NCBI GenBank assembly: GCA_013399115.1
Contig: VXAA01007264.1
Span: 117,796 to 181,795, forward strand
DNA length: 64,000 bases
Direction of reading: 5' to 3'
From: Anseranas semipalmata
Lineage: Eukaryota; Chordata; Aves; Anseriformes; Anseranatidae
This document shows, one piece after another, positions 37,095 to 48,386 of the stretch (position 1 is the stretch's first letter; each line of letters starts with the position of its first letter). The translations under genes were made by a program, and so were the position numbers. Under the pieces are notes generated by a model that saw nothing but the letters and a program-made list of their open reading frames with translations, was not told the origin of the DNA and did not search any database.

Positions 37095-38895
37095 AAATCT
37101 AGGTTCTGATGCTGGTCTGGTTGACATGGAGAGCCAAGCTGGAGGGGAAGCAAACTGCCTTGGCTTTAACTTGCCTAGAAAAACAAACTGCATGTGAGAG
37201 GAGTTGCTTGTCTGAGAAAACCTTCAGAAATCTGGCTGAATACTCTTGTCTCTAGCTATTCGCTTGGGCTTTGATAGATAATGAAGACCTACCCAAGGGT
37301 CAGCCACAGATGAGACTAAACTTAGCCAGTCCCATGCATGTTACCACTCACATGGTCAGAAATGCATATCCTACAAAAACAAGTGAGATGATCAGTTCTT
37401 CAAGACCTGCACCACCCATACCTGAAATCGTCACCTGCAGAGGCAAAATGTTATGCAGTAGTAAGATCCACTGAGCTGTGAGTCAGAAGTGGTTGGGTCT
37501 TTTACTGACTGTGGTTGAGTAGATTATTTAAGTAACTGACTAAAACCTTGTACATTTTCTCCATCAAATTTACAAACTAAGTGTGATCACAAATGTTCCC
37601 TTCCAACCAGTCTGTGATAGAATGTTGTGGGGTTTTAGCTGAATAAATCCTTACATCTTGCAAAATGGATTTCTTCCTGTGAATTTAAAATCAAACATCA
37701 TCAACAACAAAAATTTAGACTCGGAACAAAACAATTTAAATCTTCATTTTCAATTCAAACATAAAAATATATTTTGGTGTTATATGGCTAAAATTATATT
37801 TTTCTCCAAAATATACTTTTATAGCACAACTAAAACTTATTGCTGAGCTTTTCTGCTCCTTCAACTCCTATTTATGTCTCTAGACTGAAATCCCACCCTA
37901 CATTAGACGTCAGTGGTACCTAAATGAAGTTCTTCATTCCAAAGCTGGTATCTTAAATAGGTCAAATGCATCACACCCTAAACATTTCTTTCCCCTGGAG
38001 GCCGAGCATAAATTATTCAATTGTACACTTTTAAAATGAGCTGAGACAAACCCTGCCCTATATGAATCTCCATTCTTGACCATGAGGACTACTGCTGTCA
38101 GCAACAGCTTGAATTCACCACTCGCTTCTTTTCCCAAGCTTTGCAGTAACTGCTTGCATTGCCTTCACAAGCTGCCACTGCACCTACATCTTCCGATGGG
38201 TTTTCCTGTAGGTAAACTGTGGCCATACATACACAAAATGCTGTCGTCTCTACTAATGAGAATTTTCAATAAAGCTACAAGCTTCCATATGCGGGATCAA
38301 CACAGATCTCCTTTCTGTGAGAGGGAGCAATGGGCAGTACAAGCACTAGAGCCAGTACACTGGAGAAAACTGGGATCTTGTATGCTCAGACAATGGATTA
38401 CAGACAGAGTAAGACTGAAATAGGTTTGAGTCATCCAATACGCTGAATCTGCCTTTATGATATATTCCCATCAAAGCAACCAAGTCATAAAGCTGATATC
38501 CAAGCAGATCTCGAAGGATTACTGTTTATATGGTGTCCTAGCCATCCTAAATGCAATTGGGTGCTGCTGTTCATACAGAGAAAACAGAGTGCTTGTACTA
38601 TAAGCATGAGGTTCATTCCTTTCCACCACATTCGAAAGTTGCATTTGTATGACACATCTTCTCTGCCTTTCTGCAGATGGTCAACAGAGTGTTGAAATGA
38701 AAGCAGAACCTCAGTACTGTGTTGCAGTTCTGGGCTGTGTCTCCAGAAAGGATTAGGGGCTCAAAGGGACTCTGCTGGAGAGCACATGTTCAATGGAAGC
38801 AGCTGAAAAGCATTACATATCCCCTTCAACCAACCTGGTGAGAATTCCAAAAGCTATGTACGTTCTCGTTTTCCCATTCCCTCAGGTCACTCCCA

Positions 38896-38908
38896 GGAAA
38901 AAAAAAAA
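38896..38908. repeat. poly(A) tract
   Basis: About 13 adenines. Confidence 0.9.
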
Positions 38909-38971
38909 ATAGAAAAAGGAAGGTTATACTCAAAACAGAGAAGGTTGATGGGAAAAAGGACTATTATATGA

Positions 38972-39065
38972 TTTTTGCAGATGAGGAGAAACTAAATGAT
39001 GAGTTCACGTGCCAAGGAGTACACAGAAAGCCTTAGAGAAAGTTAGAACTTAAACACAAAGCTCC
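38972..39065 (-). mobile_element. MIR-like SINE fragment
   Basis: The plus-strand blocks TTTTGCAGATGAGGAGAAAC, GTGCCAAGGAGTACACAG and AGTTAGAACTTAAACACAAA follow the reverse complement of the MIR core (ttttacagatgaggaaactg, gcccaaggtcacacag, and the flank read as an uncommon form of the gggattcgaaccc block). Confidence 0.6.
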
Positions 39066-39118
39066 CGAGTAACAGACCACTAATTCATATTGTCCTTTCT
39101 CAACACTAAATAAAGATG

Positions 39119-39189
39119 ATTTCTTTTTCTTTTTGCTTTTTTTATTTATTTATTTATTATTATTTTATTTATTTTTATTTTTATTTTTC
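39119..39189. repeat. T/A-rich low-complexity tract with TTTA units
   Basis: Seventy bases of thymine runs interspersed with TTTA and TTA units; a derivative of a tetranucleotide repeat. Confidence 0.93.
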
Positions 39190-39907
39190 AATCCTACAGT
39201 CCAAGTTTTCTCACTTTTCCAGCTGGGCCTAAAACTTTCTTCCTTGTTATCTAGCATTGCTCAGCATAGTTAATCACAGTCTTAACCACTACTTAATTTA
39301 CTGGAAAATACCCAGAAAAACTTTGGAGGCAGTGTGAACTAATAGGGTAAATCACAGCTGATTCCCAAGCTATCTGTTCCCCCAGCAAACTATCTCCCCT
39401 GTCATTGTATTTTCATTACTTTCAAAGTTTAAAGACATTTGTCAGGTTTATTTTTATATAAAGGATTCCTGCCCACCCTCCAATCTCTCTTCTTTATATA
39501 CCTGTCACTGAATGGGGTTTCTCTGATCAGATATAGTTTTGTACAGCTTAGATGATGTCATCTGGGCAACATTCCTAAATGGAAAGAGATAGACATTTCA
39601 TCTCATTCAAAAATGGATAACTAAAAATAGGTCAAATTAATTATTTGCAACATACGAGTGCTAATTCTTTCCACTGACTATAATGGGAGCCTGGGGTAAC
39701 TAGCTCAGATGGAGACCTTGAAACAATAGATACCTAAAATGTGATGAGATTAAACTCGCTCATTAAATTTTCTTGCTCACAGTCTGGAACGTGCATTATT
39801 GAGTTTGTGATTTCCGTCAGACTAGTACCTCGCCATTCAACTCAGAATAGGGTACCATATATGTAAATGAAATGTTATTTTCAAACTGACGGAGAAAAGA
39901 ACCCTTG

Positions 39908-39955
39908 TTACCTTCCCATTTCACAAAGAAAACAGAAACATGAGACGAGCAACTT
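39908..39955 (-). mobile_element. possible MIR-like SINE fragment
   Basis: The plus-strand text TTACCTTCCCATTTCACAAA, then GAAAACAGAAACATGAGACG, resembles the reverse complement of the MIR core (cccattttacagatgaggaaactgagg). It is short and diverged. Confidence 0.4.
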
Positions 39956-40100
39956 TTATCCTTATGAGAAAGTTTATGGAAGAGACAGGAGACATATCTA
40001 TTACAGATTATGAGAAATATAACTAGAAAAGCAGGTCCAGGTTTAAAGTCAACCTTTTAGTCAGAAGATGCACACCACATAGATAGTAGGTATGAACTTT

Positions 40101-40140
40101 AATGTGAAAATGTGCATCTTAATGTGAAAATGTGCATCTT
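40101..40140 (+). repeat. perfect 20-bp tandem duplication
   Basis: AATGTGAAAATGTGCATCTT occurs twice in direct succession without a mismatch. Confidence 0.97.
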
Positions 40141-40385
40141 TTGGGGGTATTAACCTCACCTACCTTTAAATTCATGTGCCTATAGATGAGCTACTCACTG
40201 TAGATTCATAGATTCACTTCATAACCAACAAAGATAAATGAACAATGAGTAATGAGCACATCTCTTTTCATCCAGTTTCTATTCATATTTTAGCATGGGA
40301 GGATGGGCCACATCCATGGACTGTAGCTCGTCCTAGAGCTCCATCAGCTTGGAATAAACCAGGTTATCAGTGCAGATGTAGATGA

Positions 40386-40461
40386 CACAGAATCACAGAA
40401 TGGTTTACATTGGAAGGGACCTCTGGAACTCACCCGGTCCAACCCCCCCGCTCAAGCAAGT
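40386..40461 (-). mobile_element. CR1 LINE 3'-tail fragment
   Basis: Minus-strand CR1 tail. Two octamers (read ATTCTGTG on the minus strand) occur at 40386-40400. They are followed on the plus strand by TTGGAAGGGACCTCTGGAAC and CCGGTCCAACCCCCCC, the typical 3'-end block of bird CR1. Similarity ends soon after, so this is a severely 5'-truncated insertion. Confidence 0.9.
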
Positions 40462-43095
40462 TGTCTGTATTTAATGACATAAATGTCATGGTGGGAGCCT
40501 GATCTTCACATCTGCACACAGACAAGATATACTTAAGACAGTAATATGATATACACAGAGAAACGGAACAAGAAGACATGAGCAGACCATAGTCATAAAT
40601 CACACAGCTACCACCTTTGCTCATGCAGTTCTGATAACCAAATGTAAAGCTTTGAAAACAAAGATATTGTCCTTCTGATGGTAAAGAAATGTGCCTGAGT
40701 AACAGAGGAGAAAAAATAACTGAAACAAGATTCAAAACGTTTTCTTTTCTTGCCTGCCATTTTGACATGTGAAGAAAAGAGAACTGCATTATAATGAAAG
40801 TTTCCCCTCTGTTTTATTGTAAATATCCTAATGGAACATTTTGACCTGATTTGAAAGATTTTGACAAGCTCATGTTGTGACGTGAGTGTCGGGTTGCTCA
40901 GCAATGCCAACCCATACAAGGAAGCACGCATGGTCCTGCATTCAAAATGGCTTTGGGTACAAATAAGGGCTGTATTCTGCAAGTAGTCATGAGCCAATGG
41001 GAGATTTGGAGATCAAGGAGAAAGCATTAGCCTTTATGAGGTGAAATATTTAGTACTAGCATTTAAGGACTTAAATATCTTTTAGAGTATGGCTCTTAAC
41101 TATTATTTACCTAGTGATTTATAGCTCAGTTCTCCATGCAGCGAGAAAGTCTGGCCTTGCTGGAGACTAAAGTAGTCCTGGGTGTCTCCTGTTTCCTTAT
41201 GCTCTCTTCTTCTCTTCTTTGTTTCTTTTATTGGACCTTCTTTTTATATATCCCTCCTTGCATTAAGTTCAAAGTCTTGTCACGTGGGTTTCATGCTCAC
41301 TTATACAGCCATTACATCCACCAGAACTGCCAGTGCTGGAATAGTTAACATCAGTGTGACCTTCCAGGACTTTCAAGTTGACATTTTGATAAGACACTGA
41401 CAGAAAAGAGGAGGGATGAACTTCTAGAGAAAATGTTTCAGGGTCTCTCCAAGTTTAGGCAGTCATCACTGTATCAGTTTGTTGACAAGTTTATCACAGC
41501 AGCCATGGACTACAAAAATATGAACCCAGAAGGATGGATCTACCCTGTGGGCCTTGCCACAGCCCCCAGTGAAAGCTTAGGCCCTCAGGAGGACCAGAAA
41601 TCCGTGAACAGGACAGGGGGAGGGTGTTACCTGATAGTGCAGGTGGAAGGGCCCTGTGTTTTCACAGCTGGAGGACCAGGGTACTTGGACATTTCCCTGG
41701 GGTCAGTGCTTAATTCAGACCTAGTAATTGCATCTGCTATGTAGCAAGCATGGATGGCTTCGTTATAGTTTCTTAAGACCCATCCCTGCTGTCACAGTAA
41801 GTATTTTCCAGATCTATGCCAGAGCATTAACGGAGGGGAAAGAATTTTCATCATGCATACATGAGAGTAGATTTTGCTGAAAGAAATCACGAATTTTGAG
41901 CATTTTTCTGAGCATGTCGTTCCCATCGCTTCCCCCAGCTCGTTCCAAGGCACTGCTAATTCCCACATCTTGGGAACATTAGGTCAATTGTTTGTCACAT
42001 TACCCAGGTGAGTTCACAGTGGCAATGAGCTGCCTTTCCCCCGAGGCTGCAGCCGGGCAGGTCTTTGCTGGTCCCTGTTGTTGTCCACCCCGGCACTGCC
42101 CGGTGCGGTGCCTTCCCTTGGAAGTGGTGGGCAAATCCTTGGGAAAGACTGACCTCTTCTGGGAAGCCGAAACGCAGCCGCTGCCGCCCACACAGGGAAC
42201 CCGAACCCAGCCGTTGTGCCCTGGAATTCCCCCCGGGCATTTCGGGCAGGGAATTCTTGGCATCGGCTGCTGAACATTTCAATGATTTTCTACAGATACT
42301 TTCTCAAAGATATCTTCTGCATGCTGGCTGTCTAAGCTCCAAAGTGTTGTAGGCTCACCCTAATTTTATATTCTCCCCCACATTACACTTATTTTTAAGT
42401 TCAGAGAAGTTTTTCATCTCATTCCTCCCTGTATCATACCCCAGTTTCTCTTTTCTTCTTCTTCCCAAACTTTTCAGCCCTTTTCCTGGTGCTCCGCATT
42501 GGTCACAATCCCAAAGTTGTAGTAGTTTCCATTACAATGATCAGTCCCTTTAGCATGTTAACGCTTCATTGCCCACGGCTTTTGAGAGATCCCTGCACTA
42601 ATGGCATCTACATCGCCCAGAGCTGCACAGAGGTGTGAGCATGGGTCCTTGAAACAGTACAAACACATAAGCAGGTGCCCTGCCCTTTCATTTGGGCGGA
42701 GTGATATGACCACAATATTTATTTATTCCGTGGTACCTTGAGCCTTCGCTTCTCTTCTCCAAGTGAAACAAGACACAGCAACCTTCCCAGACATTTGTAG
42801 AGGATTTTAGATGGTTGGGAGCCAATCCTGACTGTAGTTTCAGCGTATTGCACCAACAAGCAACCTGTTATATGAAGTAACGTGACAAGCTGATGCCAAT
42901 CCCTTCTGTGTGGTGCTCTGTTTCCCTCAGCACAGTCATGCTGGAGCACTTTGCCATAATTGGGTACCAGCAGCACTAACATCTGGCATCCCGCAAACTA
43001 CAGAGTTCTGCTTCAGCCTCAGCAGTGCCAGTCCTGCCTGGGAAGCCTGGATCAAGCTGGACAGCTGGACCACGTGCCCGTGATGCTTTCTTTTG
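40462..43095. other. non-coding DNA with a CpG-rich patch
   Basis: Two overlapping minus-strand frames (40430-40997) in different registers and a 103-codon plus-strand frame (41433-41744) show no domains. The CpG-rich patch at 42030-42270 is listed separately. Confidence 0.6.
42030..42270. other. small CpG-rich patch
   Basis: By eye roughly 15 CpG dinucleotides fall in about 240 bp, against a CpG-poor background. They cluster around CCGGCACTGCCCGGTGCGG, CGAAACGCAGCCGCTGCCGC and CCCCCCGGGCATTTCGGG. Four overlapping frames on both strands stay open for 87-95 codons here because GC-rich DNA has few stops; none shows a known product. It could be a short CpG island, a fragment of a GC-rich repeat, or an old insertion. 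Confidence 0.5.
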
Positions 43096-43100
43096 CTCCC
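43096..43100. repeat. 5' target-site duplication of the solo LTR
   Basis: The bases CTCCC directly precede the TG of the LTR and match the five bases after its terminal CA. Confidence 0.85.
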
Positions 43101-43632
43101 TGTCCTGGTTTTGGCTGGGATAGATTTAATTTTCTTCATAGTAGCTGGTATGGTGCTGTGTTTTGGATTGAGGAGGAAAATAATGTTGATAACACAACGA
43201 TGGTTTAGTTGTTGCAGAGCAGTGCTTACACAGAGCCGTGCTTACACAGAGCCGAGGACCTAGCTTCTCATACCGCCCTGCCAGGGAGGAGCCTGGGGGT
43301 GCACCAGGAGCTGGGAGGGGACAGGACCAGGAGAGCTGATCCAACTGGCCAAAGGGACATCCCATACCACATGGCGGCATGATGAACAATAACATTTGGC
43401 CTGGGGGGCTGCCATTGTTCGGGGACTGGCTGGGCATCACTGGGCATCGCTTGCTTTGTTCAATCTTTTGTTGTTGTTGTTTTTATTATTTTTCTTTCTT
43501 TCTAGTTAAAATGTCCTTATCTCAACCCATGAGTTCTTGCACTTTTCTTTTCAGCTCTCTCCCCTCTTTAATTCCGGGGGTGGAGTGAGCAGCTGTGTGG
43601 TGTATAGCTGCCTGCTGGGTTCAGCCACAACA
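43101..43632 (+). mobile_element. solo LTR of an avian ERVL-like endogenous retrovirus
   Basis: This 532-bp segment starts TGTCCTGGTTTTGGCTGGGA and ends CAGCCACAACA, so it has the TG...CA termini of a retroviral LTR. The 5-bp sequence CTCCC flanks it at both ends, a clean target-site duplication. Internal blocks such as AGCTGGTATGGTGCTGTGTT, AACTGGCCAAAGGGACATCC and CTTATCTCAACCCATGAG match, from memory, a widespread LTR type of bird genomes. A degenerate polyadenylation region (AGTTAAAA, near 43505) sits upstream of the last block and sets the orientation. No internal viral genes are present, so this is a recombination-derived solo LTR. Five-base duplications are typical of ERVL-like (class III) elements. 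Confidence 0.88.
43223..43254 (+). repeat. 16-bp tandem duplication inside the LTR
   Basis: TGCTTACACAGAGCCG occurs twice in immediate succession with no mismatch, in the 5' part of the LTR (probably U3). A second small duplication, of about 10 bp (CTGGGCATCA/G), lies near 43430-43450 in the same element. Confidence 0.95.
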
Positions 43633-43637
43633 CTCCC
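43633..43637. repeat. 3' target-site duplication of the solo LTR
   Basis: The bases CTCCC directly follow the terminal CA of the LTR, identical to the upstream copy. Confidence 0.85.
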
Positions 43638-45647
43638 CATGTGTGCCAGTTACCAGACCACCTGAGCTGGGTTGCAATGGGAGGATGCTGGTTTTTTTCT
43701 GTGCATGTTGTCAAGGCCCTGAGCACACCGAGGAGTATTAATTGCCTTTACCAGACACATCTAGGGCATCCACCACAGATCAGGCTGACCAGCAGCAGGA
43801 GTCTGAGCTTATATCCAGTTCCTGGGCTAATGGGTGGAGTGAGGGTGTGCAGATGTTCAGGGCGATTAAGATCTATCATGGCCTTGAAATGTGTGTTGCA
43901 TGGGGGATGCAGAGCTAAGCAGATAATTTTAGGATAGATTCAGTCCCTTTGCAGGTCTGTCTGTAGAGGCATGGACACCAGAAGGGCAGCTGAAAATGAA
44001 ATTGTCCCCCGAACTTGCAGAACCCCCTCATCTTTGCACTCCAATATAATGAAAGGTAACATTACCATAAATTTCAAAGTGTTATGTAAATCTTCAGCCA
44101 TAGCTTAGACAATTCTTTACACTTCAACAGCTTTAAGAGCCCAGCTTTAGCATGTCTACTCTGTTTTATTGTCCCTCTTGAAAACAAACTATGTAGGGAC
44201 ACAAGTCTGGTGCTGGCGTGCTCTCCCGTGTACTGTGAGCAGCGCCAGCTCTTGCAGAGAAGGTTGGAAAAAATCTGTGACCTGCTAAGGCTTGTCCCAG
44301 GTCTCTCATAGGTGCAGATTGCCTCAGATTTAAGGTTTAATAAAACGTTTTAATCCATTCATATTAGTGAGGAACTGCCTGTTTTTTTCTAGCCAGGTGA
44401 AAATCCAGTCTTTGAGTTTTGCTACATTCCCGTCTTAGTGCTCTCCATGGTCTGCTTTCATAGTGTATGGAAAAACATTTCCTTTTATCAGGTTTTAATT
44501 TCCCTGTCTTTTTATTCATGCTGACTGATTCTTTGCCATGGGACAAGGTACCAGTGATGTCTATATATATACATACAAGCCAAAATACGGTCCTGCCCTC
44601 AGGACCTTACTCATTACACCCGATGTACCCCTCATCTCTCAAATCCGTTGACAAGACCATTAGCTTCAACTGATATTTTTGGCCTCAGGAGCAATTATCA
44701 CCCACTGAAATCAAGAGCCAGAGAAAGAGGACTTTGCAGTTGACTCAAGGTGAATAAGAGGATACTGAACTGCCCAGCCTAGTCCGTATGATCTGTGCCC
44801 TCTGTGAGGCCAGTTAAATCCAGCCCTGTTTGACAAAGACCTCAGAGGTTACAGGGGACGAGATAGGATAAGTGGCCTGCAACATTTGCCTGTATGGAGA
44901 ACAAACATACAAGCCAAGCAACTCTTTCCAGGCCAGGGTTATTGATATTAAAACCACAGAACTTAATTAAAAATGAAGGTAATTAAATCCAGATGCAAGA
45001 AAGCATTTTTTTTCCACATACCATGTTGTAGACTCATAGCATGACTCACGGGGAGAGAGCAGTAAGTCAAGGTGACTGGGAATGTTCAAGGAGCGATTAT
45101 CTGGGATCATTAGTGGGGCTGGTGGGCGGCAGCTATAAACTGGGAACAGGTCCTGATGAGGTGCATGGCCTTTAACTCCTCTGGTATGTAATGAGAGCTG
45201 TAAATCTCCCCATTACAGGCAGTGGTGATGCTGGTGTATTCAGCTGGCAGCCTTGCTTTAATCTCTTCGTGGCATCAGGAGAAGAGGCGGGGGATCCTTG
45301 CTGCAGGACCTGAGCGACCTGAGCCTCCTGAAGTGGGCGAAACTGCCCATTTTCAAGTGGAAATTATGTGCAGTAACGTGAAGGCTGAAAAGTGCCCTTG
45401 GGAGTCAAATTCTGGTCTAAATAGCTTTGGTATGAACCTTAAGGAACTGCACAAGTTTCCTGGGATTTACACCTCTCGGAGCAGAACAGTTTTGTATCTA
45501 AAATCCCTGAGCTCTTCCACAGCTGTTTTCTTTCCTTTCTGTACACGTCTAAGTGTTTCAGAGAGGAGGGAAGACCAGGTGTTCATATGGTACCACAGGT
45601 GGGAAACCCAAGGCTGGGATGACCTCTATGTGCAATGAGTCCCAGTA
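43638..45647. other. non-coding DNA
   Basis: Largest frame 138 codons (45222-45638, plus), which ends at the start of the MIR; no domain or splice pair is convincing. Confidence 0.6.
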
Positions 45648-45752
45648 TGAGCTGGGTCAAGTCACGTTATTTCTCTGTGCCTCAGTATCCTTCACTGTAG
45701 ATTGGGGCTGCTCACGTTCTCCAGAAGGTAGTAGGTTGTGAAAATTAATTAG
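45648..45752 (+). mobile_element. MIR-like SINE fragment
   Basis: The blocks GGGTCAAGTCACGTTATTTC, TCTGTGCCTCAGTATCCTTC, TGTAGATTGGGG and GGTTGTGAAAATTAATTAG follow, in order, the core and 3' half of the MIR consensus (accttgggcaagt, cctcagtttcctcatctg, taaaatgggg, gttgtgaggattaaatgag). This is the best-preserved MIR in the window. MIRs are ancient in amniotes and present at low density in birds. Confidence 0.82.
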
Positions 45753-46900
45753 CCCTAGGTTCATTTTACCTAATCTTAAATTCATATTTACATAATATTA
45801 AATTAAACATCTTAGGGAAGGAAATTTAGGTGGTATGAGTCAGGATCTCAGGGTTATAGATGCACAACGGGAGTTGTTAGCAAACAATACACAGTCCACT
45901 TCCACCAGCTATCCTGGCTGAAAGACTTCTTTTGGTTCTTGAAATTGCTGGTTTAGGCACTGGTACCATCGTTTCCTTGCTCATTTCAGTCCAAACACAC
46001 CAGGTTCCGTGCTGCAACTGGCCTTGGCTCACTCGTGGGAAGCATCTAGAGGTGTGCTCACACAAGTGCCATCCACTAGGCTGGAGACAGGACTTTCTGC
46101 TTGCCTCAGCCACCAAGAATTTTAACAGTTAAAAATCCAAAATCTGAGGTCCCAAAGCAGACCTCAGGCATTTCCCAGCTTTCCTGGACAACTATCCCTG
46201 CACAGGCCTGGTGTAACAGTTTCTGCTTCTGGCAGCAAGAACACTTATGTACTGCAAAGTGATTGCCTACAAATCATTGGCTTCAAATGGACCACATCTC
46301 TGAAAGGAATTTCCACAGCTTTTCTGGGCACCAATCACAAGGTTATTAGCCATCTGCAAACCCAGACTGATTATGAGCTCACCACCTCACCGGGCTATCT
46401 CGTGTTGCAGCCGTCTAACTTTCAGACTCAGTTTTTCCCACTTGTGGAGCTGTACATGTTCCCCAGTGACTATCTCCATTAGTGATAAATCAGGAGATTC
46501 AGTTTTGCGGCTCTATGAGTTCTCTGCCTGTTCCAAAGTTTGCCAGATTTAAGCCAATATCGAAACTTATCTGCTCTTTCACGTCAATTAAATATTGGGT
46601 TGCCAATGTTCCCTCAAGATTGACTCCTATGCTCAAGGCTAAATAAGACATCACAGTTAACCTTTGTTCCTCCAAACCTTTGGATGCAACTTTTCCATCT
46701 AACTTTTTCCAGTTTATATAGATGCCTCTCTCCAAACTAGGTGAATGTTTTTTCATAGACACACTAGACACAGATGGTCAATCTTGGCAAACTTCACGTT
46801 TTTTGTAAGGGGAGAAAAAAAGTGTCTTCTCTTGCTGGCCAGTTTTCTGGATAATCCCAGCCATTAACAGAAATGCTTTTGTTATTTTATTATTATTATT

Positions 46901-46901
46901 N
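46901..46901. other. undetermined base after a TTA run
   Basis: A single N follows TTATTTTATTATTATTATT, so the repeat length here is uncertain. Confidence 0.95.
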
Positions 46902-47156
46902 GAGCTGCACCATTATTTCCTCCTTGAAGAACAAGCCGCAGTTTTCCTTCCTGGATACTAGAACCCACTGCCAGTGCCAACACTGGCATTTTTTATGCTG
47001 AGAAATTAGCCAATATTTAGGAATTGGATCATCCTGTGAACATCAGGTACTGCAAGGATGAGATCTGTTAACTCACAGCAACTGCAACTAATATTCCATT
47101 TCCCAGAACACAACCACAAAAGGTTCTTTTCTCATAGTTCAAAATCTCTAGATAGC

Positions 47157-47199
47157 AAAAAAAAANNNNNNNNNNNNNNNNNNNNNAAAAAAAAAAAAA
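47157..47199. repeat. poly(A) tract with a 21-N assembly gap
   Basis: Nine adenines, 21 undetermined bases (47166-47186), then 13 adenines. The real length of the homopolymer, or of any insert, is not known. Confidence 0.97.
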
Positions 47200-48362
47200 T
47201 CTCATTTAGCATTTTTTCTCAAGTCAATTTTTTTCTGAATTTATAACTAGACCCAAACAAATTCTAGCATGTCTATAGCTATATGCCTAGTTTAACAAGT
47301 AGCCTGTGATTTGGGCTCTGATAATTGTACATACTTTATTTTATAAAGAAATTTAATGGATTTCTTTTGCATTTATCCCAGAATAGCAATATACATACCT
47401 AAACATACTTTAACCCTAAGCATTATGACAATGATTGGCATAATTTAGCTGTTAGACCAAATATTTGAGACTGGCAAGTCCATGCTGCTAAAAACTGGAT
47501 TTCCCGTTCTCTCTTCCATCTCTCCCATTCCTTCCTTGCCTCAATGAGAAGAAACACACTGTGCTTTTCCGACGCAAAGCTGTGACTGCAGTTTTCTGTG
47601 TTCTGCAGTTACATTCTTTTACCCCTCCCAAGTTAAAAAGTCACTAGATTGTCTCTAAAACCATAATATTTTCCTCAAGAGAAAGTCAAGACTAGGGACT
47701 TTGATGGTAGCCTTTTTGAGACTTTCTTGGCAATTATACGAGCTAGGAATAGGCTTTTGGCTTCCAATGAAATCTGAGGTTTTCCCCATATCGCCAGACT
47801 CCAAGAGTTGGGATTTTCTCAGAAAAGAAAGAAGAACAAAAAGACATAAAATATTTCAAAACTCCTTTTCAGAAGCAAGCAATTGTGTTTATTGCTTTCT
47901 TTCTTTGTTGTCTCTGATCTGCTTTGAAGCCTGAATGTTTGAAGTACTTAAACACATGCTTATCTTGGAACACATGGTACCACCAATTTCTATGGGAATG
48001 CCGATGCTCTTGCAAAGTTACGCACATGCTTCAAAATGCTTTGTTGGAACAAGGATCAAGGGAAAACCTTGAGCATAAATTCTGCTGTCTGAAAAAGACT
48101 GCAGAGCCATCCATGCCACGCCACCCACATGTCCACTGAAACTGAGACTTTTATAAGTATTTTCCACTTTCTATCCTCTTTTTCCTCTGCCATAGTTAAA
48201 AAAAAAAAAAAATCCTTCTGCTTTTGTCCCATTTTTGCTTATTTTTTATTTATTTGCTTTTATTATTTTTATTTTTGACAGTGTTAGACTTCAGGAGTTT
48301 TTGCAGACTGAGTCCTGATTTCAGGAACATCCTTCCCACCTTTTCATTCTAAGGATGTTGAT

Positions 48363-48386
48363 AAAAAAAAAAAAAAAAAAAAAAAA
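48363..48386. repeat. poly(A) tract
   Basis: Twenty-four adenines; another run of 15 lies at 48198-48212. Confidence 0.96.

Larger units (their letters stand above)
34721..38971. other. non-coding DNA
   Basis: The guanine-rich block at 36680 and minor microsatellites are the only marked features. A CR1-tail-like string (TTCCCTTCCAACCAGTCTGT near 37600) is too short to call. Frames are at most 115 codons. Confidence 0.6.

Noticed and set aside
37590..37625. CR1-tail-like string TTCCCTTCCAACCAGTCTGT
   Set aside because: Too short, no octamer repeats and no adjoining CR1 blocks.
41992..42352. Cluster of five open frames on both strands
   Set aside because: All arise from one GC-rich patch with few stop codons; none shows a family signature.
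43126..43440. 104-codon minus-strand frame
   Set aside because: It lies within the solo LTR and is antisense to it; LTRs of this kind do not encode protein.
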